From: Opitutus sp.
Lineage (GTDB): Bacteria > Verrucomicrobiota > Verrucomicrobiia > Opitutales > Opitutaceae
Reading direction: 5' to 3'
NCBI GenBank assembly: GCA_024998815.1
Contig: JACEUQ010000003.1
Location: 124,001-188,000, forward strand
Length of the DNA stretch: 64,000 nucleotides
Below the pieces are notes generated by a model. The model was not told the origin of the DNA, did not search any database, and saw only the letters and a list, made by a program, of their open reading frames with translations. The position numbers and the translations under genes are program-made. Of the stretch, positions 48,423 to 57,042 are shown piece by piece; the stretch's first letter is position 1; the number at the start of each line of letters is the position of its first letter.

Positions 48423-49186
48423 AAACAGAACCCGAAAAACCCGATTTATTAAAAGACCAGCTCAAGTATCTGAAACTCGGTTACCTGTTGCGTCACCACG
48501 GCGAACTGACCGCCGAGGCGGCCAAGGCGCGCTGTTCGCACGCCGAATTTTTACGCCGACTGGTGCAGGCCGAGACCCAGGATCGCCAGATCCGGGCGCT
48601 GGAGCGGCGCATCCAGGCAGCGCGCTTCCCGGTCAAGAAAACCGTCGACCAGTTCCAGTGGGACTGGCCCAAGGAGTTGAACGAAGCGCAGGTACGCCAC
48701 CTCTTCGAACTGGGCTTTGTGAAGGAGCGCACCAACGTGGTGTTTTGCGGTGGTGTGGGGCTCGGTAAAACACACCTCGCGAGCGCGTTGGGCTACGCGG
48801 CCTGCCAGGCGGGTTACACGGTGCTGTTTACGACGGCGGTGGACGCGATCAACGCCCTGGTCACCGCCCAGTCCCTGCACCGGTTGCAAGCCGAGTTGAA
48901 GCGTTACATGACCCCTGCGGTGCTCGTGCTCGATGAGGTCGGCTACCTGCCGCTCGACAAGTCGGGGGCCGACCTGCTCTTCCAGATCGTCAGCCAACGC
49001 TACGAACGCGGCTCGCTGATCGTCACCACCAACAAGGCCTACAAACACTGGGCAGGGATCTTTAACAACGACGCTGGCATCACCGCGGCGATCCTGGACC
49101 GCCTGCTGCACCGGGCCCAGACCGTCGTCATCGAGGGCAAATCCTACCGCATGAAAGACCGCCTAGCCGACGAACCTGCAAGCTGA
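48419..49186 (+). CDS. istB: IstB-family AAA+ transposition helper (copy 2)
   Basis: 255 aa, differing from copy 1 at two residues (KPD for KTD near the start; TNVVF for TNAVF). Walker A GGVGLGKTHLASAL, Walker B VLVLDEVGYLPL. Followed by the same long terminator hairpin just inside the IS right end (about 49190-49233). Confidence 0.95.
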   Translation: MKTEPEKPDLLKDQLKYLKLGYLLRHHGELTAEAAKARCSHAEFLRRLVQAETQDRQIRALERRIQAARFPVKKTVDQFQWDWPKELNEAQVRHLFELGFVKERTNVVFCGGVGLGKTHLASALGYAACQAGYTVLFTTAVDAINALVTAQSLHRLQAELKRYMTPAVLVLDEVGYLPLDKSGADLLFQIVSQRYERGSLIVTTNKAYKHWAGIFNNDAGITAAILDRLLHRAQTVVIEGKSYRMKDRLADEPAS

Positions 49187-50295
49187 CCGGGCCTGATGAT
49201 CGGCCCCTGGCGGGGCCGGTCATCGGCTTTTACGACAGGTGATTTTGTAACCGCCAGAAATAGACGGTGTTCGCGCCGCCGCTCACACAACGACTCGCTC
49301 CCGCAGAGCAACACCCGCACGCGCCCAGCAAAACGCTCACTGAGTGGATCCCCTGGGTGCCGGACCAACAAGCCCTCCACCAACATCTGCTTTTGCGTAT
49401 CCAGATTCTCACTTTCCAGCACCACCAGCACCACCGGACGGTCATTATCCTGCGCCGGGGCCAGTAATTCCATGAGCACCGCCCGGTCGATCCACCCGGC
49501 AAGGCACGCCACCAGCAAGGAATTCTGCGGTCGCACGAGGTCCACCGCCAGGTCGAGCACACCAAAACCGAGGTGACTCTGCACCACCGCCAAAGAGCCA
49601 AAGCCCCTCAGCCGCGCAAAATCTTTGTTTAACTCACGCGCTTGCGCCGAGCACCCCAGACGAAGTGGCACGCCCCTCGCTCCTTCGCCCCACTCAGCGC
49701 CTGCTTCCGGCGCTTTGGTCGCGCTCGCCAGCCAATCGGCGGCGGTGGCGCAAACGGCGGCTTTTCCGGGCTGCAGTCCGCGCTTCGGCAGCGCGAGTTC
49801 GATTTGCTCCACCATGGCGCGCGGGTCCACTGGTTTCACCCAAATATCAACCACTCCCAGCTGGCGGTACTGCGCCCCCTGAGCCTCGCTGTGGCCCCCC
49901 ACACAAAGCACCAGCGGCAAATCGGGGAAAAACTTCCGCAGCATGACCAGCAGGCCCAGTTCGACTGCATCGCCCGCCACCAAATCGACCAAAATCACAT
50001 CGGCAGGATCCGCCCTTAAGACCGCCACCGCCTCGATACTGGTCTGCACGCAGGTAATTCGATAGCCGATGGGGCCGAGTAACAGCGCCAAAGCCGATTC
50101 ACCAACAGGCGCCTTTTCGGTCACCAAAATGTGATAGTCGGCGTGGGTAAGCACAGAAACAGGGGGTATGCCCGAAACTGCCCCGCCCATAAGCAAACGC
50201 AATGGCCCTTATTACATTTTTTTAACATTTAAGGCAGCCCTTCGTGCGCATCGACTTCCGGCACGGACGACACGGAGATCGCCCCCCCCCCGAAA

Positions 50296-50331
50296 TCGTT
50301 CTCGTTCTCTTACTCCTACTCATTCTCTCTT
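50296..50331. repeat. Family D half-copy (C/T arm only)
   Basis: CGTTCTCGTTCTCTTACTCC continues TACTCATTCTCTCT, matching the pyrimidine arm at 5101-5138. No purine arm is present nearby. A C10 tract (50282-50291) precedes it. Confidence 0.65.
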
Positions 50332-50391
50332 CCGCCGCCGTTTTCCTCGGCGTCTGCGGGGAGGGCCCACCTCCGTGTGGGCTGGCTCGGG

Positions 50392-50604
50392 AAAAGTAGC
50401 GCAGACTTCCCAGTCTGCTCCGCTAGATTCCGTCTCAGCAGCGTTCCTTTTGGCCGCGAAAGAACGCAGAGCAATACAGGCTGATTGGTATCTTTGCGTT
50501 CCTTGCGTTCTTTCGCGGCTAAACTGCCGTGGTTGTTTCGATGCAGACTGGAAGTCTGCGCTACTTTTTTCCGATCCCGGACGACACGGAGGTCGTCCCT
50601 CCGC
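50392..50604. repeat. Palindromic repeat family A with nested family E hairpin
   Basis: Outer arms AAAAGTAGCGCAGACTTCCC and GAAGTCTGCGCTACTTTTTT; inside, GGCCGCGAAAGAACGCAGAG pairs with CTTGCGTTCTTTCGCGGC (about 50452-50519). The tail CCGGACGACACGGAGGTCGTCC ends at 50602. The preceding GGGCCCACCTCCGTGTGGGC (about 50363-50382) is a further hairpin shared with sequence before 7211. Together these fill the 443-bp gap before the SPFH genes. Confidence 0.85.
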
Positions 50605-50645
50605 TATCGTCCGCGGTCCCCGCCGCTAATCCATCCGCACCGCTA

Positions 50646-51518
50646 TCAGCTATTGAGCAACAACCCAGTCCCATCTCCGCTCGCCAGCGTCAGTTTCCCC
50701 GGACTGCGCAGCGTCGCCTGCACATCCAGCAGCGCGAACAACGCATCGGCCACCTCCGGCACGCGCTGGATCTCCGCCAGCGCCCGGCCCACCACTTGCG
50801 GCCGCACCGCTTGCGCCTGGCCGAGCCGCTGCGCAGCCTGGCGGTCGGCCTCCGAGTGGATAATCGCCACCTCGTTGTCGCCGGCTTGGCGCATCGCGGC
50901 GGTCACTTGGCGCAGGCGGTTGACCACCTTGCGCTGAATCTCGGCGATCATGCCCTTGTCGCGGAAAGCCACCTTGCGGATGTAGGTCGAGCCCAGGCTA
51001 AAACCCCACTGCGAGGAGGTGGGCGAAACCTCTTCGCGCACCTTGCGTGAAAGCGCATCGCGGTTTTCCAGCAGCACCTCGAGGCGCAGGTTGGAGAGCT
51101 GTTTAACAATGGCGGTGGCGACGTTGGCTTTGAGTGAGCCGATCGGGTCGGAGTTTTGAAACAGGAACGCCTTGGGGTTGTTGACGAACATCTCGAACCA
51201 GATGCCCACGCCCATCGGCGCGCCTTCTTCGGAATTCACTAACTGGTTACGCAGGTAGGCCTGGTGAATCACCGTGCTCACCACGTAGGCCTTGCCGAAC
51301 AGCGGGAACAGCAGCGCGCGCGGGCCGAAGTGCATGATGGGCAGAAACAGGCCGGGCTCGTCGACCTGGCCGACGACTTTGCCGAAGAAGGTGTAAACGA
51401 TCACCGTGCGCTCGGGCAGCACGCGCCAGAGCTGGAACATGCGGCCGATGGCGAGCACGATGGGCGTGGCGATGAAGGTGCCGATAGCACCCAGGATAAG
51501 TGTCGATAAAAATGACAT
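50646..51518 (-). CDS. SPFH/Band 7-domain membrane protein, second gene
   Basis: 290 aa from ATG 51518. N-terminal span (TLILGAIGTFIATPIVLAIG) then an SPFH-like domain (ERTVIVYTFFGKVVGQVDEPGLFLP ... VSTVIHQAYLRNQLVNSEEG) and a helical part rich in Ala/Gln (QAGDNEVAIIHSEADRQAAQRLGQAQA), like stomatin/prohibitin relatives. It lies 19 bp after the other SPFH gene; the pair probably forms a hetero-oligomeric membrane scaffold comparable to HflK/HflC, though sequence similarity to HflC is not strong. Confidence 0.82.
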   Translation of the reverse strand: MSFLSTLILGAIGTFIATPIVLAIGRMFQLWRVLPERTVIVYTFFGKVVGQVDEPGLFLPIMHFGPRALLFPLFGKAYVVSTVIHQAYLRNQLVNSEEGAPMGVGIWFEMFVNNPKAFLFQNSDPIGSLKANVATAIVKQLSNLRLEVLLENRDALSRKVREEVSPTSSQWGFSLGSTYIRKVAFRDKGMIAEIQRKVVNRLRQVTAAMRQAGDNEVAIIHSEADRQAAQRLGQAQAVRPQVVGRALAEIQRVPEVADALFALLDVQATLRSPGKLTLASGDGTGLLLNS

Positions 51519-51537
51519 GGCGGGGACGGGGCTGGAG

Positions 51538-52494
51538 TTAGAGTTTAAGCACGGTTTGGGCGGCCTTTTCGCGCAAGGGAAGGCGGGCGTTGCGCAGATA
51601 ACTGTCGAGCGCGGGCTTACCACCCTCGGCGTGCATGGCGGCGAGGGTTTTACCCAGCTCCAGCAGCGGCGCGGCCTCGGCCTGCGCGCGGTTCTCGGCG
51701 ATTTGCACGGCCTGCTCGGCCATTTTGAGGCGCTGGTCGGCGTCCGCCTTGGCTTGGCTGATCGAGGCGGCGACCTGGTTCTGCGTGGTGTTGATGGACG
51801 CGAGGGCCTCGTCGACGTCGCTCGGCGGGTCGATGTTGGTGATGAGAGCGGCGTCGAGATCGATGCCGTAGCGGGCAGCGGTCTTGCGGCAGGCGTCCTC
51901 CATAAAGCTGTTAATCAGCGAAAGGTTGCGCCGCAGGTCGTTGATGGAAACGCCCTCGACTGCGCCCTCGGCGGCCTCGCCGTGAAAGGTGGCGATGCGG
52001 TCGCGCAGCACCGAGATGAAGTACCCGACCACGTGGGCGGCCGGGCGCGAGATGCCGAACAGGTAGGCGTAGAGGTTGCGCTCGCACGGTTTCCACCGGA
52101 TCTGACCCGAGATCTGCACGGTGAGGTTGTCCTTGGTGACGGCCTCGATGGAGTCCTGGCGCACATCCGGATCCCAGGTGATGTCGACGGTTTGGATGGT
52201 CATATCGACCTTGTAGAGCTTCTGCCACGGCCACTTGAAATACGGGCCGCCCGGCTGGATGACGCGCACGCACGGATAGTTATAGCGCTGCTTTTCCTCG
52301 TCCGTGAGCAGCGGTGCGAGCACGGGATCCTCGGCGGTGGAGCCGGGAGTGCGCTGGGCGCGGCCGAAGGTGGTGAGCACGCCGCGTTCGGTCGGCCCGA
52401 TGGTATAAACGCCGAACAGCAGCGTGAGCAAAGCGGCAAGGCCGACCCCGAGGATCAGACCGGACAAGGATTCGATAGGGGAGTAGTAGTCCAT
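51538..52494 (-). CDS. SPFH/Band 7-domain membrane protein, first gene (HflK-like)
   Basis: 318 aa. N-terminal span (GLILGVGLAALLTLLFGVYTI) directly followed by IGPTERGVLTTFGRA, the canonical Band 7 entry, then YFKWPWQKLYKVDMTIQTVDI and TKDNLTVQISGQIRWKP. The C-terminal coiled coil (SISQAKADADQRLKMAEQAVQIAENRAQAEA) resembles HflK/prohibitin. Likely inner-membrane scaffold modulating proteases. An 11-bp G/C homopolymer lies 25 bp upstream of the start. Confidence 0.88.
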   Translation of the reverse strand: MDYYSPIESLSGLILGVGLAALLTLLFGVYTIGPTERGVLTTFGRAQRTPGSTAEDPVLAPLLTDEEKQRYNYPCVRVIQPGGPYFKWPWQKLYKVDMTIQTVDITWDPDVRQDSIEAVTKDNLTVQISGQIRWKPCERNLYAYLFGISRPAAHVVGYFISVLRDRIATFHGEAAEGAVEGVSINDLRRNLSLINSFMEDACRKTAARYGIDLDAALITNIDPPSDVDEALASINTTQNQVAASISQAKADADQRLKMAEQAVQIAENRAQAEAAPLLELGKTLAAMHAEGGKPALDSYLRNARLPLREKAAQTVLKL

Positions 52495-52518
52495 AAGAGA
52501 AGGTGCGTGCGAGGGAAA

Positions 52519-52529
52519 GGGGGGGGGGG
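52519..52529. repeat. G11 homopolymer upstream of the SPFH operon
   Basis: Eleven consecutive G (C on the coding strand) from 52519 to 52529, 25 bp before the SPFH start codon. Further C-tracts lie at 52654-52663 and 52710-52717. Slippage here could change promoter or leader length. Confidence 0.85.
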
Positions 52530-52732
52530 CGAAGGGACAAGGAGCGAGGCAACGAGAAACAGGCTAGCTGGTTCACCAAAAACAAGAACCACGTCGCCCA
52601 CCAATCGTGCCGCGCGCGCGGCGGCACAACGGTAAACCCCTAAAAACGCCCTGCCCCCCCCCCGTCGTCGCCCAGCCCCACCCCACCCTGCTCCCCTCCT
52701 CCCCCATCGCCCCCCCCGTTACCCCTAACCAA

Positions 52733-52755
52733 AGTGTCACCTATTAGGTGACACT
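52733..52755. repeat. Palindrome family C
   Basis: Arms AGTGTCACCTA and TAGGTGACACT around one T. The same orientation and central base occur in the 3302-3605 array. Confidence 0.9.
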
Positions 52756-52784
52756 CACGATCCCGCATCCACTGCGGGGAAGGC

Positions 52785-52815
52785 CCAAAGTGTCACCTAA
52801 TAGGTGACACTTTGC
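52785..52815. repeat. Palindrome family C, left flank of the 459-bp element
   Basis: 31 bp, CCAAAGTGTCACCTA then ATAGGTGACACTTTGC, repeated exactly at 53275-53305 on the other side of the element. Confidence 0.92.
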
Positions 52816-53274
52816 CTGGAGTTTGGCCCCTGACTAGTCGAACGCAGATCAGCCGAATCCTTGAGCTCACGCTCAAGGCCACACTCTTCGCGAACACACT
52901 CCTTGTGGCCTTGAGCGTGAGCTCAAGGATTCGGCGCACCGCAGCCAGAAAAAACACCTCGTGCTCACGCACGAAGCCACACCGAGCCAAAGCCACCCAG
53001 GCAAAGGCACACTCCAGGCCGCACCCGCCCGAACGTGGCCTTGAGCGTGAGCTCAAGGTCTGGAGTTTGGCCGTTTAACTCGTGCCAAGAACCACACAGG
53101 TGCTGCGCATCATGTATGGCGATCTGAGCTGATCACTCCGGAGAGTTTCGCAGACTTCGCAACAGCCACCCGCACGTCAACGAACGCATCGAAACCCATG
53201 CCGTTGCTACCTGCGGTACGCTTCTACCTTAGCTGGGGGGACGGATCTCAACTCGTTTTGGGGCCAAACTCCAG
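52816..53274. mobile_element. 459-bp MITE-like element, copy 2 (uninterrupted)
   Basis: Perfect 15-bp terminal inverted repeats CTGGAGTTTGGCCCC (52816-52830) and GGGGCCAAACTCCAG (53260-53274). Internal features are a family B palindrome (about 52859-52931), a solitary half at 53036-53055, and a direct internal copy of the end, CTGGAGTTTGGCC, at 53060-53072, which divides it into parts of 244 and 215 bp. No credible ORF. This copy holds the empty site (TGTATGG near 53114) of the IS21-family element in copy 1. Flanked by an exact 31-bp direct repeat that contains palindrome C. Confidence 0.92.
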
Positions 53275-53305
53275 CCAAAGTGTCACCTAATAGGTGACAC
53301 TTTGC
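53275..53305. repeat. Palindrome family C, right flank of the 459-bp element
   Basis: Exact duplicate of 52785-52815. Together with the adjoining CTCCAG and CTGGAG it forms a still longer near-palindrome. Confidence 0.92.
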
Positions 53306-53552
53306 TGGAGCCGTCCAGGGGGTGGAGCGAGAGCGATGGGGCCGCACCTGGGACTGCGGGGGCGGACAGGGGGGGATGGGGATGGGCATCCGGCCGCGGG
53401 TTCGCGCTGGGGATGGCGGTAAATTCGCATTTTTCGCCACGCTTGGCTTGCTTCTGCGCGCCCCCGCGTTTCACGTTGCCCCTCTCCAAGCAGCGGGGCA
53501 ATTGCCTCGCTTCCTCAACCACAAAACACACCCGTCCGCTCCTCCTCGTATC

Positions 53553-54638
53553 ATGTCTAAAGCCGCTCCCGCCAAGACCTCCTCGTCCGCCCCCGCCGTC
53601 CTCGCCCCCGACGCCACCACCCGCAAGAACGTTGACCTCGCGGTCAGCGCCATCACCAAGCAATTCGGCGAAGGCTCGATCATGCGTTTAGGTGACAATA
53701 ACAAGATGGCCGTCGAGACCGTCTCAACCGGTTCACTCGCCATCGACCTCACGCTCGGCGGCAAAGGCCTGCCCCGCGGTCGTATCATCGAAATTTACGG
53801 GCCGGAATCCTCCGGCAAAACCACCTTCTGCTTAAGCGTCATCGCCGAAGCCCAGCGCCGTGGCGGTCTCGCCGCCTTCATCGACGTCGAACACGCCCTC
53901 GACCCGAAATACGCCCGCGTCGTCGGCGTGAAACTCGACGACCTGCTCGTCTCCCAGCCCGACTCCGGCGAAGACGCGCTCAACATCATGGAAACCCTCA
54001 TTCGCTCCAACGCGATTGATGTCATCATCCTCGACTCGGTCGCCGCCCTCATCACCAAGGCCGAACTCGACGGCCAGATGGGCGACATGACCATGGGCAG
54101 CCAAGCCCGCCTGATGTCCCAAGCCATGCGCCGGCTCACCGCCGTGGTCAGCAAGACCAAGTGCATCTGTATTTTCACCAATCAGATCCGTGAAAAGATC
54201 GGCGTCATGTTCGGCAGCCCCGAGACCACTTCCGGCGGCCGCGCGCTCAAGTTCTTCTCGTCCATCCGCATCGACATCCGCCGCAAGGACCAGATCAAGA
54301 CCCCGGACGGCAAGATCATCGGTAACCGCACCAAGCTCAAGGTGGTCAAAAACAAGGTCGCTCCGCCCTTCACCGAGTGCGAATTCGACATCATGTACGA
54401 CGAGGGCATCTCGGCTTCCGGCTCGCTTATCGACCTCGGTATCGAGCACAAGATTCTGGAGAAAAAGGGTTCGTGGATCTCCTACCAGGGCGACTTGGTC
54501 GGCCAGGGCCGCGACGCCGCCAAACAGGCCGTGCGCGCCAACCCCGAGTTGGCCGCCAAACTCACCGCCGCGATCATGGAAAAGGTCACCGTCATCGGTG
54601 GCACGGCAGTGACCGGAGCGGGCGAAGCGGCGGAATAA
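53553..54638 (+). CDS. recA: Recombinase RecA
   Basis: 361 aa from ATG 53553. It forms nucleoprotein filaments for homologous recombination and SOS signalling. Walker A is GPESSGKTT (about residues 83-91), Walker B region [16 protein letters not shown], loop L1 [19 protein letters not shown], and loop L2 [27 protein letters not shown] 30-residue Ala/Ser/Pro N-terminal extension precedes the usual start ([19 protein letters not shown]). The frame is open to 53322 but that part is low-complexity. No LexA-type box was recognised upstream. Confidence 0.97.
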   Translation: MSKAAPAKTSSSAPAVLAPDATTRKNVDLAVSAITKQFGEGSIMRLGDNNKMAVETVSTGSLAIDLTLGGKGLPRGRIIEIYGPESSGKTTFCLSVIAEAQRRGGLAAFIDVEHALDPKYARVVGVKLDDLLVSQPDSGEDALNIMETLIRSNAIDVIILDSVAALITKAELDGQMGDMTMGSQARLMSQAMRRLTAVVSKTKCICIFTNQIREKIGVMFGSPETTSGGRALKFFSSIRIDIRRKDQIKTPDGKIIGNRTKLKVVKNKVAPPFTECEFDIMYDEGISASGSLIDLGIEHKILEKKGSWISYQGDLVGQGRDAAKQAVRANPELAAKLTAAIMEKVTVIGGTAVTGAGEAAE

Positions 54639-54681
54639 GCCCTTCCCCACCTCCGCAACCGCGCTTTGGCGCGCACCTCCC

Positions 54682-54716
54682 AAAACCCCGAGCGTTCATG
54701 CGCCCGGGGTTTTTTA
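54682..54716 (+). terminator. Intrinsic terminator after recA
   Basis: AACCCCGAGCG pairs with CGCCCGGGGTT (one mismatch) around TTCATG, followed by TTTTTATTG. 43 bp after the recA stop. The remaining gap to 54975 contains two TATAAT hexamers (54749-54754 and 54962-54967) and no gene. Confidence 0.85.
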
Positions 54717-54961
54717 TTGTTACAACGCCAAGGAGCGGCCCGATTATATATAATCCTGGAGGCGCCCTCGCCCTTTGAAACAGCGGATACTCCCCCTCCG
54801 CCAAAAACCAGCTACAACCTGCACGAAAAGCCTTTACTGACTAACCGGCGACGGAAAGCTCGCCCCAGTCCAACCGCACTTCAGCTGCACTCGGTTTAGC
54901 CCGAGCCTCTGCACTCTCCGCCCACCGCCCTCCTCTACCCTCGGGCGCAGCCAAAACCTTA

Positions 54962-54967
54962 TATAAT
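54962..54967 (+). promoter_or_regulatory. Possible -10 element abutting the zwf start codon
   Basis: A perfect TATAAT lies 8 bp before the ATG at 54976, so a transcript would start at or next to the start codon (leaderless). No good -35 hexamer is seen 17 bp upstream. Low certainty. Confidence 0.4.
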
Positions 54968-54975
54968 AAAAATTC

Positions 54976-56910
54976 ATGACTACTGCCGCCGCTCTGAGTG
55001 AACCCTGCGTAATGATCATCTTTGGTGCGTCGGGCGACCTCACCAAACGCCTGCTGGTGCCATCCCTGTATAATTTGGCCTGCGACGGCCTGCTGTCGGA
55101 TAATTTTGCCGTTCTGGGCGTGGGCCGTAGCGAAATCACCGACGCCCAATTCCGCGCCTCGATGAACGGCGAAACCGACGGCCTGCCGAAATTCCACACG
55201 CGTAAAGAATACGACAAGGAGCAGAGCGCCAAGCTGATCAACCGCTTCCACTTTTCCTCCGCCAGCATCACGGTCGACGACTTTAAACAACTCAAGGAGC
55301 GCGTCAGCGCCCTGGACGCCGAGTATAAAGCGCAGGGTAACGTACTGTTTTATTTCGCCATGGCCCCGCGCTTTTTCGGCCCCTTGTGCGACACGCTCCA
55401 CGCAGCCGGTTTCCAAGACGGCCCGGGCTGGAAACGCATCATTGTAGAGAAACCGTTTGGCACCGACCTGAAATCCGCCCTGCAACTCAACGCGGAAATC
55501 CTGCGGCATTGGAACGAGGACCAGATTTTCCGCGTCGATCATTATCTCGGCAAGGAAACGGTACAAAACCTACTGGCGTTCCGCTTCTCGAACGGAATGT
55601 TCGAGCCGCTGTGGAATAGTCACCACATTGATAATATTCAGTTCAACGTCTGCGAGTCGGTCGATGTGCAGGGACGCGGTGGTTACTATGACAGTTCGGG
55701 CGTCCTGCGTGACATGATTCAGAATCACATGTTTCAGATGTTGTCCTACCTGTGCATGGAGCCACCCGGTTCCTTCGAGGCCGACTCCATCCGCAACGAA
55801 AAAGCCAAACTCCTGGAGTCGGTACGGGTATATAAGCCCGAGGAAGTGCCCAACTATGTGGTGCGCGGCCAGTACGGACCCGCGCATGACACCAACGGCG
55901 AAATCAAAAAGCCCGGCTATAGACAGGAAAAAGATGTCGCCGCCGACTCGAGCACGGAAACTTTTGCGGCCATAAAACTGCATATAGACAACTGGCGGTG
56001 GAGCGGCGTCCCAATTTACTTGCGCTCGGGCAAAGCCCTTTGGAAGCGCGGCACCGAAATCATCGTCACCTTCAAAACCGCGCCGGCCGCCGTTTTCCGC
56101 GGTACCGGCGTCGAGAAACTCGAACCCAACCGCCTCGTATTTCATATCCAGCCCCAGCAAGGCATTGAGTTATTATTTCAAGCCAAGGTGCCGGGCCCGA
56201 CCCTGCAATTGCAGAAAGTCGACATGAGCTTTAACTACGGAAACGTATTTAAGGCATCCCGTTACACTGGCTACGAGGTGATGTTTTATTCCTGCATGCG
56301 CGGCGACGCGACGCTGTTTTCGCGCGGCGACCTGGTCAAGGCGGCGTGGGAAATCGCCCAGCCCCTGCTGGATTATTGGCAGGCCAACCCGGCCGGCGCG
56401 GAGTTCCCCAATTACGCCCGCAACTCCTGGGGCCCGCCTGCGGCGAGCGCCTTGGTCGAGCGCGATGGACGCCGTTGGTATGAAGTCGTCACGCGCGATT
56501 TGTTGGAGCAAACCCCGCTATTTAAAGGCACCGACCCGATGTTAATCAACGCGGTGATCATGGCCTTTAAGTCACGTTCATTTACCGCCGGACAGACTAT
56601 AATAAAGGAAGGCGATACAGCCGGAGAGATGTATATTATCTGCCGTGGCGCGGTTGAAGTGACGGATAAAAACGGCAAGCACCTGAAGCACCTTTACGAC
56701 GGCGAATACTTTGGCGAAATCGGCCTGATACGCACCTCGCCGCGCACCGCCAACGTGGTGGCCACCAGCCAATGCGACCTGTTCATATTAGAAAAGTCGG
56801 ACTTTAACCGGATCATGCAGGACAACCCGCAGTTTGCGGAGGCCCTGTGCACACTCGCCAAGGAGCGTTATAATGTGGCTGTTTCGAGCGCCGATTTGAT
56901 GAGCACCTGA
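54976..56910 (+). CDS. zwf: Glucose-6-phosphate dehydrogenase fused to a cyclic-nucleotide-binding domain
   Basis: 644 aa, about 150 longer than typical Zwf. It oxidises glucose-6-phosphate to 6-phosphogluconolactone, making NADPH. Residues 1 to about 495 are a full enzyme: nucleotide-binding GASGDLTKRLLVPSL (from Gly17), EKPFGTDLKSA, and active-site RVDHYLGKETVQNLL (186-200, catalytic His near 189 and following residues). Residues about 510-640 form a CNB domain: LLEQTPLFKG, SFTAGQTIIKEGDTAGEMYII, and the phosphate-binding cassette YFGEIGLIRTSPRTANV, with Glu581 and Arg590 at the ligand-binding positions. Codons such as ATA, AGA and TTA are commoner than in neighbours. Monocistronic. The fusion suggests control by cAMP or cGMP. 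Confidence 0.94.
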   Translation: MTTAAALSEPCVMIIFGASGDLTKRLLVPSLYNLACDGLLSDNFAVLGVGRSEITDAQFRASMNGETDGLPKFHTRKEYDKEQSAKLINRFHFSSASITVDDFKQLKERVSALDAEYKAQGNVLFYFAMAPRFFGPLCDTLHAAGFQDGPGWKRIIVEKPFGTDLKSALQLNAEILRHWNEDQIFRVDHYLGKETVQNLLAFRFSNGMFEPLWNSHHIDNIQFNVCESVDVQGRGGYYDSSGVLRDMIQNHMFQMLSYLCMEPPGSFEADSIRNEKAKLLESVRVYKPEEVPNYVVRGQYGPAHDTNGEIKKPGYRQEKDVAADSSTETFAAIKLHIDNWRWSGVPIYLRSGKALWKRGTEIIVTFKTAPAAVFRGTGVEKLEPNRLVFHIQPQQGIELLFQAKVPGPTLQLQKVDMSFNYGNVFKASRYTGYEVMFYSCMRGDATLFSRGDLVKAAWEIAQPLLDYWQANPAGAEFPNYARNSWGPPAASALVERDGRRWYEVVTRDLLEQTPLFKGTDPMLINAVIMAFKSRSFTAGQTIIKEGDTAGEMYIICRGAVEVTDKNGKHLKHLYDGEYFGEIGLIRTSPRTANVVATSQCDLFILEKSDFNRIMQDNPQFAEALCTLAKERYNVAVSSADLMST

Positions 56911-57022
56911 CGAAGTAGCGCAGACTTCCAGTCTGCTTCAGTCGCTTCCCGAGCTGAATCGGAGCAGACTGGAAGTCTGCGCTACTTTTTTCGATCCCGG
57001 ACGACACGGAGGTCGTCCCTCC
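56911..57022. repeat. Palindromic repeat family A, full unit with tail
   Basis: GAAGTAGCGCAGACTTCCAG begins immediately after the zwf stop, and its partner ends GCGCTACTTTTTTCGATCCC; the tail hairpin ends GGTCGTCCCTCC at 57022. It sits between the convergent zwf and ftsY genes. The spacer TGAATCGGAGCAGAC is shared with the 59010 copy. Confidence 0.88.
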
Positions 57023-57042
57023 CCGGACTCCGGCCGCCGCGA

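Larger units (their letters stand above)
45906..49287 (+). mobile_element. IS21-family insertion sequence, copy 2 (intact)
   Basis: 3382 bp. The same imperfect 40-bp inverted ends as copy 1 (TGTGAGCGGCG...; shared GTCTATTTCTGGCGGTTA). The 7-bp target duplication CAACGAC is at 45899-45905 and 49288-49294. It carries four overlapping genes in one direction, all open, so it is probably autonomous. Confidence 0.96.
45518..50202 (-). pseudogene. Receiver-domain regulator split by an IS21-family element
   Basis: Bases 50202-49288 encode 305 residues and 45898-45518 a further 126; removing the IS and one CAACGAC duplication joins them in frame as a 431-aa protein. The N-terminal half is a degenerate receiver (LVTEKAPVGESALALLLGPIG; VILVDLVAGDAVELG; WVKPVDPRAM). 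The second half (FGVLDLAVDLVRPQNSLLVACL ... QRREDLWLMALAVWTR) vaguely resembles a sigma-54 activator ATPase lacking Walker motifs. The present gene reads into the IS and ends at 49144 after a 47-residue chimeric tail. Likely inactive, but the break is clean and recent enough that both halves keep an open frame. Confidence 0.85.

Noticed and set aside
53306-53552. LexA box and N-terminal extension of recA
   Set aside because: No CTGT-N8-ACAG or GAAC-N4-GTTC site seen; the in-frame extension is Gly/Arg/Ala low-complexity.
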